The translations under genes were made by a program, and so were the position numbers. Positions 52,403-62,472 of a DNA stretch of 64,000 nucleotides are shown piece after piece. Source of the DNA: Euleptes europaea (taxonomy: Eukaryota > Chordata > Lepidosauria > Squamata > Sphaerodactylidae); the NCBI RefSeq assembly GCF_029931775.1, contig NC_079312.1, positions 13,647,821 through 13,711,820 on the forward strand. Reading direction: 5' to 3'. The first letter of the stretch is position 1, and each line of letters opens with the position of its first letter. Below the pieces are notes generated by a model. It searched no databases. It saw only the letters and a program-made list of their open reading frames with translations, and was not told the DNA's origin.

Positions 52403-52611
52403 AGGGTTCCCAGCTCCGGGTTGGGAAATACCTGGAGATTTTGTGGGTGGAGCCTGATGAGGGTGGGGTTTGGAGAGGGGAAGGACTTCAATGCCATAGG
52501 GTCCAACTGCCAAAGTGGCTGTTTTCTCCAGGGTGTAACTGATCTCTGTTGGCTGGAGAGCAATTGTAATAGTGGAAGATCTCCAGCTAGTATCTGGAGG
52601 TTGGCAACCCT
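52403..52611 (-). mobile_element. TAGGGTTGCC-type hAT MITE
   Basis: TAGGGTTCCCAGCTCCGGGT to TGGAGGTTGGCAACCCTA, with AGGACTTCAATGCCATAGGG in the middle. It abuts the next copy. Confidence 0.8.
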
Positions 52612-52795
52612 AGCTGGGGATCTCTGCTACTACAACTGATCTCCACCCAACAGAGATCAGTTCACCTGGAGAAAATGGCCGCTTTGCCAATTGGACTCTA
52701 TGGCATTGAAGTCCCTCCCCTCCCCAACCCCCGCCCTCTTCAGGCTCCACCCCCAAAATCCTTACGCCATGGGCGAAGAAGGACCTGGCAATTGT
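52612..52795 (+). mobile_element. TAGGGTTGCC-type hAT MITE, left end missing
   Basis: GGGATCTCTGCTACTACAAC, GGACTCTATGGCATTGAAGT and GAAGGACCTGGCAATTGTA. Confidence 0.75.
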
Positions 52796-52799
52796 AATA

Positions 52800-53136
52800 A
52801 TGACAGAGTTCACCCTTCAAAGCAGCTACTTTCTCCAGGAACACTGATCTTTGTCTGGTGGAGATCTAGGGTTGCCAACCTCCAGGTACCAGCTGGAGAT
52901 CTCCTGCTATTACAACTGATCTCCAGCCAATAGAGATCAGTTCCCCTGAAGAAAATGGCCACTTTGGCCATTGGACTCTATAACATTAAAGTCCCTCCCC
53001 TCCCCAAACCCCACTCTGCTCAGGCTCCACCCCAAAAACCTCCCCCTGGTGGCGAAGAAGGGCCTGGCAACCCTATGGAGATCAGTTGTAATTCTGAGAG
53101 ATCTCCAGGCCCTACCTGGAATCTGGCAACCCTACA
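52800..53136 (-). mobile_element. MITE interrupted by a second MITE of the same family
   Basis: The left part ACAGAGTTCACCCTTCAAAG is at 52800-52867. It resumes at 53077 with TGGAGATCAGTTGTAATTCT and ends at CTGGCAACCCTA. The interrupting copy is 52868-53076. Confidence 0.75.
52868..53076 (+). mobile_element. TAGGGTTGCC-type hAT MITE, complete, nested in another copy
   Basis: TAGGGTTGCCAACCTCCAGG to GGGCCTGGCAACCCTA, with an exact 8-bp target duplication TGGAGATC on both sides. This is the best evidence for the family's boundaries and hAT class. Confidence 0.9.
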
Positions 53137-53416
53137 AGAGGGGCGGACCTTCTTCACACCCAAATCACCCCCCAAATTCCAGTGGCGTACCACCCATCAT
53201 ACAAAGAACCTACCCAGTAAAGTGGTCTCCCCGTCAGCGGTTTGCTTGGCGTCTTTGGCAATTGGTCTCTGCTTGGGATCCCAGGATTCCCCCTCTGCAA
53301 CCAGGGCACCCAGGCGTACCTTCTGCAAGGACCCCAGAAAGGGAGACATTGTTGCAACTAAGAAAAGAAAAGCAACATGTGGCCTCTGCCACTGCTATGA
53401 GCAGGAGATGCATTCT

Positions 53417-53417
53417 G

Positions 53418-53464
<47 letters not shown>
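53417..53464 (+). repeat. (AC)n microsatellite
   Basis: About 23 uninterrupted AC units; likely polymorphic. Confidence 0.95.
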
Positions 53465-53469
<5 letters not shown>

Positions 53470-53600
53470 CCTACTCCCTTTTATGTACAACTACCCTGTA
53501 CTCTGCAGTCAGGTTTCCTTGAGTGGTACTGGTCGCTTCTCCCGGAGCTAGCCAGGTTTAGGGAGCTGCAACTGGGAATGGTAAGCTCGTACCTGGTACT

Positions 53601-53757
53601 AGGGTTGCCAGGTCCCTCTTCGCCACCAGCAGAAGGTTTTTGGGGCAGAGCCTGGGGAGGGACTTCAATGCCATAGAGTCCAATGGCCAAAGCGGCCATT
53701 TTCTCCAGGGGAACTGATCTCTATTGGCTGGAAATCAGTTCTAATAGCGGGAGATCT
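53601..53757 (-). mobile_element. TAGGGTTGCC-type hAT MITE, right end missing
   Basis: TAGGGTTGCCAGGTCCCTCT, GGGACTTCAATGCCATAGAG and GGGGAACTGATCTCTATTGG, broken off after AGCGGGAGATCTT. Confidence 0.8.
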
Positions 53758-53893
53758 TGTGCCCAGGCTTCATTGGGGGAAGAATCCTATCAAGGATTCC
53801 ACCCACTGGCACCATGGCCAGGCCAGGTAGGGAGAGCAGAGGCGGCCAGCCTGGCCCTGCATCTCCAGTAGGCTATCTTGGCACAAGCCCACC

Positions 53894-53948
53894 GCTAGGC
53901 TTACCAGGTCTCTCTTCACCACCAGCGGGAAGTTTTTGGGGCAGAGCC
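53894..53948 (-). mobile_element. MITE fragment
   Basis: CTAGGCTTACCAGGTCTCTC and GAAGTTTTTGGGGCAGAGCC are the first 55 bp of the family in minus orientation. Confidence 0.6.
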
Positions 53949-54212
53949 CCCCAAAAAGAAGAAGACCTTGGGCAAGTTATATGCCGACTTTCTCTACAAC
54001 TAAAGGATCAAACCGGCTTACAATCACCTTCCCTTCCCCTCCCCTCAACAGAAACCCTGGGAGGTAGGTGGGGCTGAGAGAGTGTGACTAGCCCAAGGTC
54101 ACCCAGATGGCTTCATGCGTAGGAGTGGGGAAACAAATCCAGTTCACCAGATTAGCCTCCACCTCCAGTGTGGAGGGGTGGAGATGGGAATCAAACCTGG
54201 TTCTCCAGATCA
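53949..54212 (-). mobile_element. CORE-type tRNA SINE
   Basis: In reverse: GATCTGGAGAACCAGGTTTG (head/B box), then GGGTGACCTTGGGCTAGTCA (core) and GTAAGCCGGTTTGATCC-like codas. The same family lies in forward orientation at 60711. Confidence 0.7.
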
Positions 54213-54257
54213 AATAACACCCCATGAAGCCTTTATTAAAGGAGAAGGCCAAGTTGT

Positions 54258-54475
54258 TGGCAACTCCATGCGGTCATGTTGCAGCCGATTTATGGCAACC
54301 CAGGAGGGTTTTCAAGGCAAGTGACTAACAGAGGGAGTTTGCCATTGCCTTCCTCTGCATAACGACCCTGATATTCCTTGGTGGTCTCCCACTAAGCAGG
54401 CCGACCCTGCTTAGTTTCTGAACTCTGACAAGATCAGGCTAGCCTGGGCCACCCAGGTCAGGGCAACCCTATGTA
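54258..54475 (-). mobile_element. 5S-derived SINE
   Basis: CAGCCGATTTATGGCAACCC (tail) and CTTGGTGGTCTCCCACTAAG, CCGACCCTGCTTAGTTTCTG, CAAGATCAGGCTAGCCTGGG (5S head, reversed). Confidence 0.8.
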
Positions 54476-55006
54476 GCCCCAAATAAATGGCAAAATTATT
54501 TGAAAACGTATCCCTAGCATCCTTCCATTTAAAATGAAGTTAGAAAAAACATTTTAAACAATTCATCCTCTGATTCCTCTAGCAATATTTAATATATTCT
54601 TGTAAGTAAATACCAATACTTCTTAGAAAAAGAATATCTGTGGTGATAATGATGTATACTACTCTATGAAATTGCTTTAAAGCCCTCTGTGAGAAGTTTT
54701 TTGAAGTTTAAGTGGAAGAGATATGCAACATTAATCATACATGATGCAAAGATAGGTGCCAGGACCACAAGCATGTAATTTCCTCCAATTGGAGACTCGC
54801 CAGAGGGTGAGCCTGAGCATCTTTCAGAATGCCCTTATTTGGAATGGACTTCAAGGATGTCGTTAAGTAGCTTAAGAGGGAGTCACCCTTTCTCTCATAT
54901 TATCAGCTCTACCCAATTTTTATCAAGACAACCACAGATGATGATAAACTGAAAATACATTCTGGATCATGTTAGAAAGTAGGAAAATGAAATATAGATT
55001 CCTCAC
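54476..55006. other. AT-rich intron sequence
   Basis: No gene or repeat was recognised. It is immediately downstream (minus strand) of the gene-2 SCAN exon donor. Confidence 0.4.
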
Positions 55007-55702
55007 CTGCCATTTCCTGGTCTCAGCCCCCCTTTGCTTGCTCAGCAGGAAATCGTCCACCAGGGCTGTGGCTTGGGTGCAGTTCTCGGGGCCGCTGGCC
55101 CTGATCCAGCTCTGCAGCTCCAGCGGCAGGATGGCCAGGAACTGCTCCAGGATCAGCAGCTCCAGGATCTGCTCCTTCGAGTGACTCTCCGGCCTCAGCC
55201 ACTGACGGCAAAGCTCCTGCAGCTGGCTGTAGATCCGTCTTGGGTCTTCCACCTCCTGGAAGCGCAACTGCCGGAAGTGCTGGCGCAGGGTTTCCATGCG
55301 GTTGGCTTCCCAGCACAAGATGGCTGCCCTCACTTTCCCATAATCCTCCCTGTCTCTGGCCTCCAGGCTGCCAAAGGCCTGCTGGGCTTCTCCGCTGAGT
55401 GCTGGCAGGAGCCGGGCCGCCCACTCTTCCCTGGGCCATTGGCAGGCTTTGGCCACTTGCTCGAAGGAGGCCAAGAAGGCCTTGGCATCCTCCCAGGGGC
55501 TGGGCTCCTTCTCCGACCCTGTGTGAGGAGACTCCAGAGCCCTCAAGAAATCCTGCCATTGGGCTTCCCAGCGCTGGTGCAGCCCTTTGGCCGGTTCCTC
55601 TCTTCCCTCTTGCCGTACTCTCCCTCTGGGCTGTTCCGCCACATCCTCAATCCAAATCGCTTCTTCCGCTCTTCCTTTTGGGCCGGCAGAGTTCTGCTCC
55701 AT
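55007..55702 (-). CDS. First coding exon of SCAN gene 2: long SCAN exon
   Basis: 232 codons, intact. The start [20 protein letters not shown] is chosen because it matches the usual reptile SCAN N-terminus; the frame also has an ATG 14 codons upstream. After an acidic leader, residues about 40-130 ([70 protein letters not shown]) form a helical domain like the N-terminal half of a retrotransposon capsid. Residues about 140-222 ([60 protein letters not shown]) are SCAN proper. SCAN is known to derive from the C-terminal capsid domain of Gmr1-like elements, so this exon seems to keep both halves. The donor CAG|GTGAGG ends it in phase 0, matching 50038. Confidence 0.88.
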
Positions 55703-56132
55703 AACCTTCCTCTTTTGCCTCTGAAATCCAGAACTAAAGAGCAAGTGACGATCAGACGGATTCCAGGCAGAAAATCTTTGCTCTCCAGCTTCTGCTCTTC
55801 CTCCAAATGCAAGAAAAGGCCCAACCTCCGCCTCTGGGGCTGCTCTTAAAACCCTTCAAGTGGAGGGATGACCCCTGTTGAAGAGTTTTACTTGGTGACA
55901 AAAGAGCTGTGATTGTCAAAAGCTGCCAGTTCAAAGCCATCCCCTGGGGGCATTTCTGATTTGCAAGGGGATGGCCTCCCTGAGCCAAGGAAAAAGCACA
56001 GGGCAAAGGGGAAGTGGGGGGGACCTTCATTAAATTTAAAAAGTACAGCATGCAGTTTGGATTCCTTCAATAGCAGACACCTTGTCTTTTCTCCCTAAAG
56101 AGTGTGAAAACTGGGCAACAAACCCCATAGAT

Positions 56133-56325
56133 CGGGTTGCCAACCTCCAGGTGGTGGCTGGAGATCTCCCACTATTACAATTGATCTCCAGGCAACAGAG
56201 ATCAGTTCACCTGGAGAAAATGGCCGCTTTGGAAGGTGGACTCAATGGCATTATACCCTCCCCTCCCCAGGCTCCACCTCCAAAATCTCTAGGTACTTCC
56301 CAACCTGGTGGTGGCAAAACCCACC
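56133..56325 (+). mobile_element. TAGGGTTGCC-type hAT MITE
   Basis: GGGTTGCCAACCTCCAGGTG to CCAACCTGGTGGTGGCAAA, same TATACC subfamily as 35206. Confidence 0.7.
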
Positions 56326-56399
56326 CCACCCCGCGCACAGATGAGGATTTGTAGTTTCAGTGAAGAGTAGCCCAGCTAAAAAAAACTGAGCAGGCTCTC

Positions 56400-56510
56400 A
56401 TAGGGCTGCCTGCTCCAGGTCAGAAAATCTGTGAAGATTTGGGGGTAGAGGGTGGGGTTTGGGGAGGGAAGCTCAGTGGAGTATAATGCCATAGGCCCCA
56501 CTTTGGGCCA
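56400..56510 (-). mobile_element. MITE fragment
   Basis: TAGGGCTGCCTGCTCCAGGT, GATTTGGGGGTAGAGGGTGG and AGTATAATGCCATAGGC; eroded, joined to a SINE. Confidence 0.55.
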
Positions 56511-56640
56511 GTCACACACTTTCAGCCTAACCTACCTCACAGGGTTGTTGTGAGGATAAATTGGAGGAGAATGATGTAAGCCGCTTTGGGTCCCCATTGG
56601 GGAGAAAGACGAGATATGTAGTAAAAGAAGATAAAAGTAA
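56511..56640 (+). mobile_element. CORE-type SINE, 3' part
   Basis: GGGCCAGTCACACACTTTCA, ACCTACCTCACAGGGTTGTT, GTGAGGATAAATTGGAGGAG and TAAGCCGCTTTGGGTCCCC. Confidence 0.7.
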
Positions 56641-56678
56641 AAAAATAAAAATACAGGGCTTTTAAAACTTTTGTTGCA

Positions 56679-56870
56679 TTTAGGGTTGCCAACCTTCAGG
56701 TGATCGCCAGCTTGCACAGAGCAGCTCCCACAGGAGAAAATCGCAGCTTCAGAGGACAGACTGTATGGTATAGCATAGATTCTAGGTGAGTTCCTTCCCT
56801 AAATTCCCTCCTCCACTAGCACTAAATGTTCAGGAATTTCCCATGCCGGAGTTGGCATCCCTAAATTGCA
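56679..56870 (+). mobile_element. Diverged TAGGGTTGCC-type MITE
   Basis: TAGGGTTGCCAACCTTCAGG to GGAGTTGGCATCCCTA. The body is strongly diverged. Confidence 0.5.
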
Positions 56871-56989
56871 TTACAGCGGTGGGACCAAGTGCGGGATCAA
56901 ATGTACCTTGGATCAAATGTACAGTTCAGCCAGCCACGCTCTGACCAGGTGGCTCCCACTCTTTTGCAGCCTTACTTTCTGCTGTCTTT

Positions 56990-57200
56990 CATAAGACCAA
57001 GAAAACTTTCAGTGTAGAAGCTTTGGAGAGTGAGAGCCCCCCTTCGTCAGATATGAGATGCAGGGAGCTCTGACTCTACAAAGGCTATCCCTTGGAAATC
57101 TTAAGTGTTCTGCTGGACTTCTCCCTTTATTAGACACTGAATGGGTGGAAATGGATAGATGAAGCTGTGCTAGTTTTCTAGTTGCAAGCAGTATTTCATG
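56990..57200 (-). mobile_element. Penelope-type tail with hammerhead-like core
   Basis: On the minus strand TCTGACGAAGGGGGGCTCTC, ACTCTCCAAAGCTTCTACAC and TGAAAGTTTTCTTGGTC resemble the widespread CTGACGAAGGGAGC...GAAAGC repeat. The GAAA of the core is changed to CAAA here. Class is inferred. Confidence 0.4.
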
Positions 57201-57436
57201 CAACCCAAAGACAGAACTGACCATCTGCATTCAGTGCGGGGCTCTGCCACTTACATTCCCACCTACTTCCTTTGCAAGAGTGAAATCATATATTTGTCAG
57301 ATTCATGTATAGAAATGGGCCAAAGCCTTGCAGGGTTATCAAGGTACATAACATCCACCTGGTATTTGCTGCAGACCAAAGTGATACTAAAGGGGAACAG
57401 TTTAAAAGTTGGCAATTCTAGGAGGTCCACTAAATG

Positions 57437-57635
57437 TCTGCAGAAGAAGAAGAGTTTTTATATGCCATCTTTCTCTACCTTTTAAGGAGAATCAAACCTG
57501 CTTACAATTGCCTTCCCTTCCCCACTACAGACACCTTGTGAGAGAAGTGGGGCTGAGAGTTCGGAGAGAAGGGTGACTCGTCCAAGGTCACCCAGCTGGC
57601 TTCATGTGGAGGAAGAGTGGGGAAACTAATTAAAC
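57437..57635 (-). mobile_element. CORE-type tRNA SINE
   Basis: In reverse: CACATGAAGCCAGCTGGGTG, ACCTTGGACGAGTCACCC, CTCAGCCCCACTTCTCTCAC, GTAAGCAGGTTTGATTCTCC and the tail AAAACTCTTCTTCTTC. Confidence 0.7.
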
Positions 57636-57876
57636 TAATTCAGAAAAGCATTTTGGATTTTTATTACTCTTCATATGTTTACTCAGCTTGGCTGTAGGTA
57701 TTACTAATTTATTCGGCTTTTCCCCCCTGCAAAAAAAAACCAAAAAAAAAACCAAAGTGGGTCTCCCCAAAAGTTTCAAAACATAAACATGCAAAAAAAT
57801 TAAGTAAATCAAAATTCAAGTAGCAGAAAAATGGAAAACAGCCAAAACACACAACACATCTAATGACATACATACC

Positions 57877-59172
57877 TGTCAGACCTCAGTACCATGTTGC
57901 GTTTCTTGCATAGGGAACTTCACTCCAGACGAGGTCGCGAGTTTAAAGTTTTATTAAGAAAGCCAGCGAGTTCAGCAAATCATAGAAACTTAAGGCTAGA
58001 ATACAGACATGGGGAAATACTGGTACATTTATAGGGAACATACAATGGGGTTGATTAGTTCAGGATACAATACAAAAGGACGAGGAGCAGCAGAGTTGTC
58101 TTGATGGTTCAGATACAAGGAAACAATACGGAAGTTAACAGCCGGTAACTACTTAAGAAAACGCATACAAGAAACTAAATCTGGGGTAAAGAGGGATCCC
58201 ACCGGCCGTTCGACTTTGCAGTCGTATTGTGGCATACGGGACAACCCGTCTGCCAGACTATTTTCCCTCCCCGGGATGTGCCTAATAGTGAACCGGAACT
58301 TAGAGAAGAAGTCGGCCCACTGGAGCTGTTTGGCCAAAAGCTTCCTCTGTCCCAAGATGGCTTCCAGATTTCGGTGGTCCGTCCAGACCTCAAACGGTTC
58401 CGCTGCCCCCTCTAGAACTGGAGGCAGATCGTGAGGGCATGCTTAATTGCCATGGCCTCTTTCTCCCCAATCGGCCAGTTAAGCTCGGGGCCAGATAATT
58501 TTTTAGAAAAGCAGGCGCAGGGTCTAAGTACCCACTGAGCGTCCCCCTGAAGGAGCGCACCCCTCATGGCCTTATCAGAGGCATCCACCTGAAGGGTGAA
58601 TGGACAGTCAGGGTGGGCCTTCTCAGAGGTAAAACAGCTCTTTAGCAATTCAAACGCCGCCTGACAGCGGTCATCCCACGGTATCTGGAAGTGAGCACCG
58701 GTAGCCGCCTGCCCCTTTCCTTTAGTTTTAAGGAGGTCTGTGATGGGCAGGGCAATCCTGGCAAAGTCCGGAATGAAACTGCGATAAAAATTAGTGAACC
58801 CCAAGAATTGCTGGACTTGTTTGCGAGTCCTGGGGGGTTCTCATTCACGGACCGTTCTCATTCACGGACGAGGAGCGGCAGAGTTGTCTTGATGGTTCAG
58901 ATACAAGGAAACAATACGGAAGTTAACAGCTGGTAACTACTTAAGAAAACGCATACAAGAAATTAACACGTGCAATAGCTAGATGATCTCCAGGGCTCCC
59001 AGGCATTGTTCTGCAGGACCTGGTATCAAACTAGCGATTACTCGGGCGGGTCTTCATTGTGGTGCAGATGCTGGGCAGGGGGCAGAGTGCAAACAGGGAA
59101 GGACAGAGTGCACAAAAAAAACTCCATTTTGTTTGTGCGGGGAACCATCTTGTTTTACCAGCCTAGCTGACA
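57877..59172 (-). mobile_element. Ty3/gypsy LTR element, remnant
   Basis: The outer termini TGTCAGACC and TAGCTGACA are flanked by the 5-bp duplication ATACC (57872-57876, 59173-59177), so both ends of one insertion are present. Inside are two overlapping pieces of the LTR, recognisable by a direct repeat of about 100 bp (58076-58174 and 58866-58963). Between them is a pol remnant with reverse transcriptase/RNase H motifs (FTNFYRSFIPDFARI, LQVDASDKAMRGALLQ, FRFTIRHIPGRENSLADGLS). Most of the interior is gone. The element is broken. Confidence 0.85.
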
Positions 59173-59660
59173 ATACCAGGCTAACATTGGAGGGGGGAAA
59201 CAGAGCACTTGTGAGACATTTCTGATCAGATCTGCCAGTATTCTTAATATGGAAGCAATACATGATCAGGACATCAATAATGTTTCTCTGCCCTTTAATT
59301 TCTCAAGTGCTATATAAATTTGCTATTGGAGATTTTCTGCAGAAAATACAACTTTCACAGTCTAAACTTTGTTAATACTCTGCATGGATTCTCTGGTAGC
59401 TAACCAATGTACCCCTGTGACTTTTTCCCATACTTGGGGCATCCTTAAGTTCCCTGCCGTGTAGGAACCCGCTCATGTCCAATCAAATATTGCTCCAGCT
59501 GTCAGAAGCATTATTAATCTCTCTTTCTCTGTGATTCTCTGTGAATTCTCTAGTGAAACATCAATGCATATCCAAATAAGTTCATCTCAAATTTTGGACA
59601 CCTGAGTTATTGATATAAGACTCTCTGGACCACCAGCTCAAGGTGGCTTCATTTATTTAT

Positions 59661-60568
59661 TCAGCATATTTGAACCGTTTTTCGTGCATGGGTTCTCTGG
59701 TGAGTCACCAAATGTTCTCTCCGCATGAAACCTTTCCCACACTCAGAACATTCAAAGGGTCTCTCCCCAGTATGGATTCTCTCGTGTCTTGTCAGTTCCC
59801 CTTTTGTCGTGAAGGTTCTCTCACACGAAGGACATTTGTATGGCTTCTCTCCTGTGTGGATTCTCTGATGTGTCGTTAATGCTGCGTTAGAAATGAAGAG
59901 CTTCCCGCACACGACACATTCATGCGCTCTCTCTCCTGTGTGAAGTTTCTGATGTTTCCCCAACGTTGTTCTGTGTCTGAACCATTTCCCACAATGGGAA
60001 CACTCATAGGGTCTGCCTTCTGTATGAAGGCCTCGATGATTCTCTAATGATATTCTACAACCGAAGCGTCTCCCGCAATCAGGGCATTGATAAGGTCTCT
60101 CTCCCACGTGGTTAGCCTGATGTCCAACCATGCTCTCTATTTTCCTGTACTCGGAGATTTCATACCGTTTCTCACTTATGTGGATTCTCTGATGTTTATC
60201 AAGACATCCTGTCTGCTGGATGTTTTCCCCTAGTGTGGGGCATTCAAAGGGGTTCTCGCCAGGACGTAACAGAACAATTCCTGGTTTGTAACGATATTTT
60301 CTCCCATACTTGGAGAACAAGGGCTTCTTTCTCCCTCTGTGGATGGGACTAGTTTTGTTTATACTTTCTGAGTACTGGTTGCATTCATTCTCTCTCCTTG
60401 CCGGTTTCTTCTCCTCTTGCCAACTGGACTCCCATCTTTGCTTATGAATTTCGTATCTCCCGAGAATATTCCAGTGAGTTACTTCCAAAGTTGTTTCTTG
60501 AGTTTCCTCTGGGCCCGTCTCTTCTATCTGCAAGTCCTCCTTTTTAATCTGACTTATCTTTTCATCAC
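59661..60568 (-). CDS. Terminal zinc-finger exon of SCAN gene 3
   Basis: It begins after TTTCTGCAG at 60569 in phase 1 (GDEKISQIKKEDLQIEET, then PEETQETTLEVTHWNILGRY and HKQRWESSWQEEKKPARREN), the same spacer plan as gene 2. Two worn finger units come first. Five complete C2H2 fingers follow: [95 protein letters not shown]. Linkers are of the TGERP type. The frame ends ARKTVQIC and a stop, with no disruption. Downstream (59370-59640) are unreadable finger remnants, so the array was once longer. It should bind a site of about 15 bp. No KRAB exon was seen. Confidence 0.88.
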
Positions 60569-60710
60569 CTGCAGAAACAGAGAGGAATATTGTACATCTT
60601 TGGGGGGCTTTTTTTTAAAGATTCATATAGCCTTCATACTTCATACAAAGTACTTTGTGCCTGAGGCCCAGGTCAAACAGCAGTCCAACCCCCCCCCCAA
60701 AGTTGGTCCT

Positions 60711-60935
60711 GCCAGCGTGGTGTAGTGATTAAGAGCGGCAAACTCTAATCTGAAGAACCGTGTTCGGTTCCCCACTCCTCCACATGAAGCCTGCTGGGTG
60801 ACCTTGGGATATTCACAGTTCCTTCTCAGAACTCTCTCAGTTCCACCTATCTCACAGGGTGCCTGTTGTGGTAGAGGGGGAGGGAAAGTGATTGTAAGCT
60901 GCTTTGAGACTCTTATAAAAACCAACTCTTCTGCT
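60711..60935 (+). mobile_element. CORE-type tRNA SINE
   Basis: Head GCCAGCGTGGTGTAGTGATT, B box GTGTTCGGTTCCCC, core CTGCTGGGTGACCTTGGGAT, CTATCTCACAGGGTGCCTGT and tail AAAACCAACTCTTCTGC. It lies in the last intron of gene 3. Confidence 0.8.
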
Positions 60936-61133
60936 ATTTCCCCTCCACTTATATAGAAGTTGAGAATGCACGAGAAGACAGAAAGTTACTCTGTCTCTTC
61001 TAGCCAAGGAAGATTACAAGAATCAGTTTAAAATATTTCTGGGAGGAAAAAGACGCAAGGGTTTTGTGTTCTCTGGCTCTCCTGGGGGACTTTCCAAACA
61101 GAAAAAGTGGCCAGGCTTCTCCGTCCCCTTACC

Positions 61134-61241
61134 CAAATCTTGGCCTGGGAGTCTCTCAGTTTCCTCTGGGATCTGGATGAACATCACTTCCTTTTTTTCT
61201 GGGAGGGAGGAAAAATCAGGTCTGGGAACTAAAACCCTCTC
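61134..61241 (-). CDS. Linker exon 3 of SCAN gene 3
   Basis: It reads RVLVPRPDFSSLPEKKEV, MFIQIPEETERLPGQ, and ends at a GG|GTAAGG donor. It is homologous to 47032-47151 of gene 2 (LVPRSDHRFQLEKEEEMFV). The acceptor is TTTCTCAAG, probably at 61241/61242. The last few codons before the donor should be re-read against the raw data, since a one-base difference there changes the exit phase. Confidence 0.6.
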
Positions 61242-61784
61242 TTGAGAAAGGGAGTGGGGGGGGGGGAGAGAGAGAGAGAATGCAGAGAATTAGTTCCACT
61301 TCCTTGAGACAGTGATATTCATAAATATCTAACTTTGTTGGTTGATCAAAAATGGATCCTCCATGCCTTTACCACAGCTAAAAAACTCATATTACAACAC
61401 TGGAAAGACACAAAACCACCTCTGGTAAATCAATGGATTGAGGACCTTAGAATGCTATCAATATTTGAACGAACAGCATAATAGGCGGCAATTATGCATG
61501 GACTCGTTTTTAGATATTTGGAAACCATTTATAGAAACTGATGTCTAGATTCCCCACCACTGTTATTATAGTTTTGTCTTTACTTTATTAAGTCCCCCAC
61601 ATTTTTGTAAGGAAATAAAAGGAGAAATAAAATAAACTTTGTTGGCTGATTTCTAACTGGAAAAAAGTAGAGGAAAATTCAAAATGAAGTTGATTCATAT
61701 CACGTGCAAAACAGAACAGTTCAGGAAAGTTTTTTTTAAATAAAGGAACTGAACTGCCTTGAGTCTCAAAATGAAAAGCAGATA
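61242..61784. other. Intron sequence of gene 3
   Basis: A G/GA-rich run at 61256-61280. At 61340-61620 an AT-rich stretch ends in AATAAAAGGAGAAATAAAA and reads TLQHWKDTKPPLVNQWIED-like on the plus strand, possibly an L1 C-terminal remnant. Confidence 0.35.
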
Positions 61785-62310
61785 GAATCATAGAGTTGGA
61801 AGGGGCCATAAAGGCCATCTAGTCCAACACTCTGCTCAATGCAGGATCAGCCTAGACTAGACCATCCCTGACAAGTGCTAGTCCAGCTTCTGCTTAAGGA
61901 TTGCCAGTGAGGGGGAGCTCACCACCTCCCTGGATAGCTGATTCCACTGTCAAACAACTCTTACTGTAGAATATTTTCCCCCTAATATCCAGCCAGTACC
62001 ATATCTCCCGCAATTTAAACCCATTATTGTGAGTCCTATCCTCTGCTGCCAACAGGAACAGCTCCTTGCCCTCCTCTAAGTGACAGCCCTTCAAAAACTT
62101 AAAGAGAGCAATCACGTCCCCCCTCAACTTCAGACTAAACATTCCCAGCTCCCTCAGCCTTTCCTCATAGGGCTTGGTCTCCAGGCCCCTGATCATCCTC
62201 ATCGCTCTCCTCTGCACCTGCTCCATTCTGTCCACATCCATTCTGAAGTGAGGCCTCCAGAATTGCGCACAGTACTCCAGGTGCAGCCTGACCAATGCCA
62301 CGTACAGCAG
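61785..62310 (-). mobile_element. CR1-type LINE, ORF2 end and 3' UTR
   Basis: The minus strand codes VALVRLHLEYCAQFWRPHF, MEQVQRRAMRMIRGLETKP, YEERLRELGMFSLKLRGDVI and LTVESAIQGGGELP. It ends in the common CR1 3' UTR (AATCATAGAGTTGGAAGGGG in plus orientation at 61785). Confidence 0.85.
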
Positions 62311-62472
62311 AACTATGACATCTTGTGATTTGGATGACAAAACGGAATTAATGATGAAGGGCATTTTCTCAAGAGGCGCTAAAATTGTAATTGCGTGGGA
62401 TGATTTTAGGCAGTTCTCTTGCTCTTCCACCTTCAAGCTGTAGTGCTCACCAGAGTTGTTAGCTGCCTTCAT

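Noticed and set aside
55034-55849. 271-codon plus-strand frame
   Set aside because: Antisense shadow of the SCAN exon; the same shadow occurs over the damaged duplicate at 38 kb.
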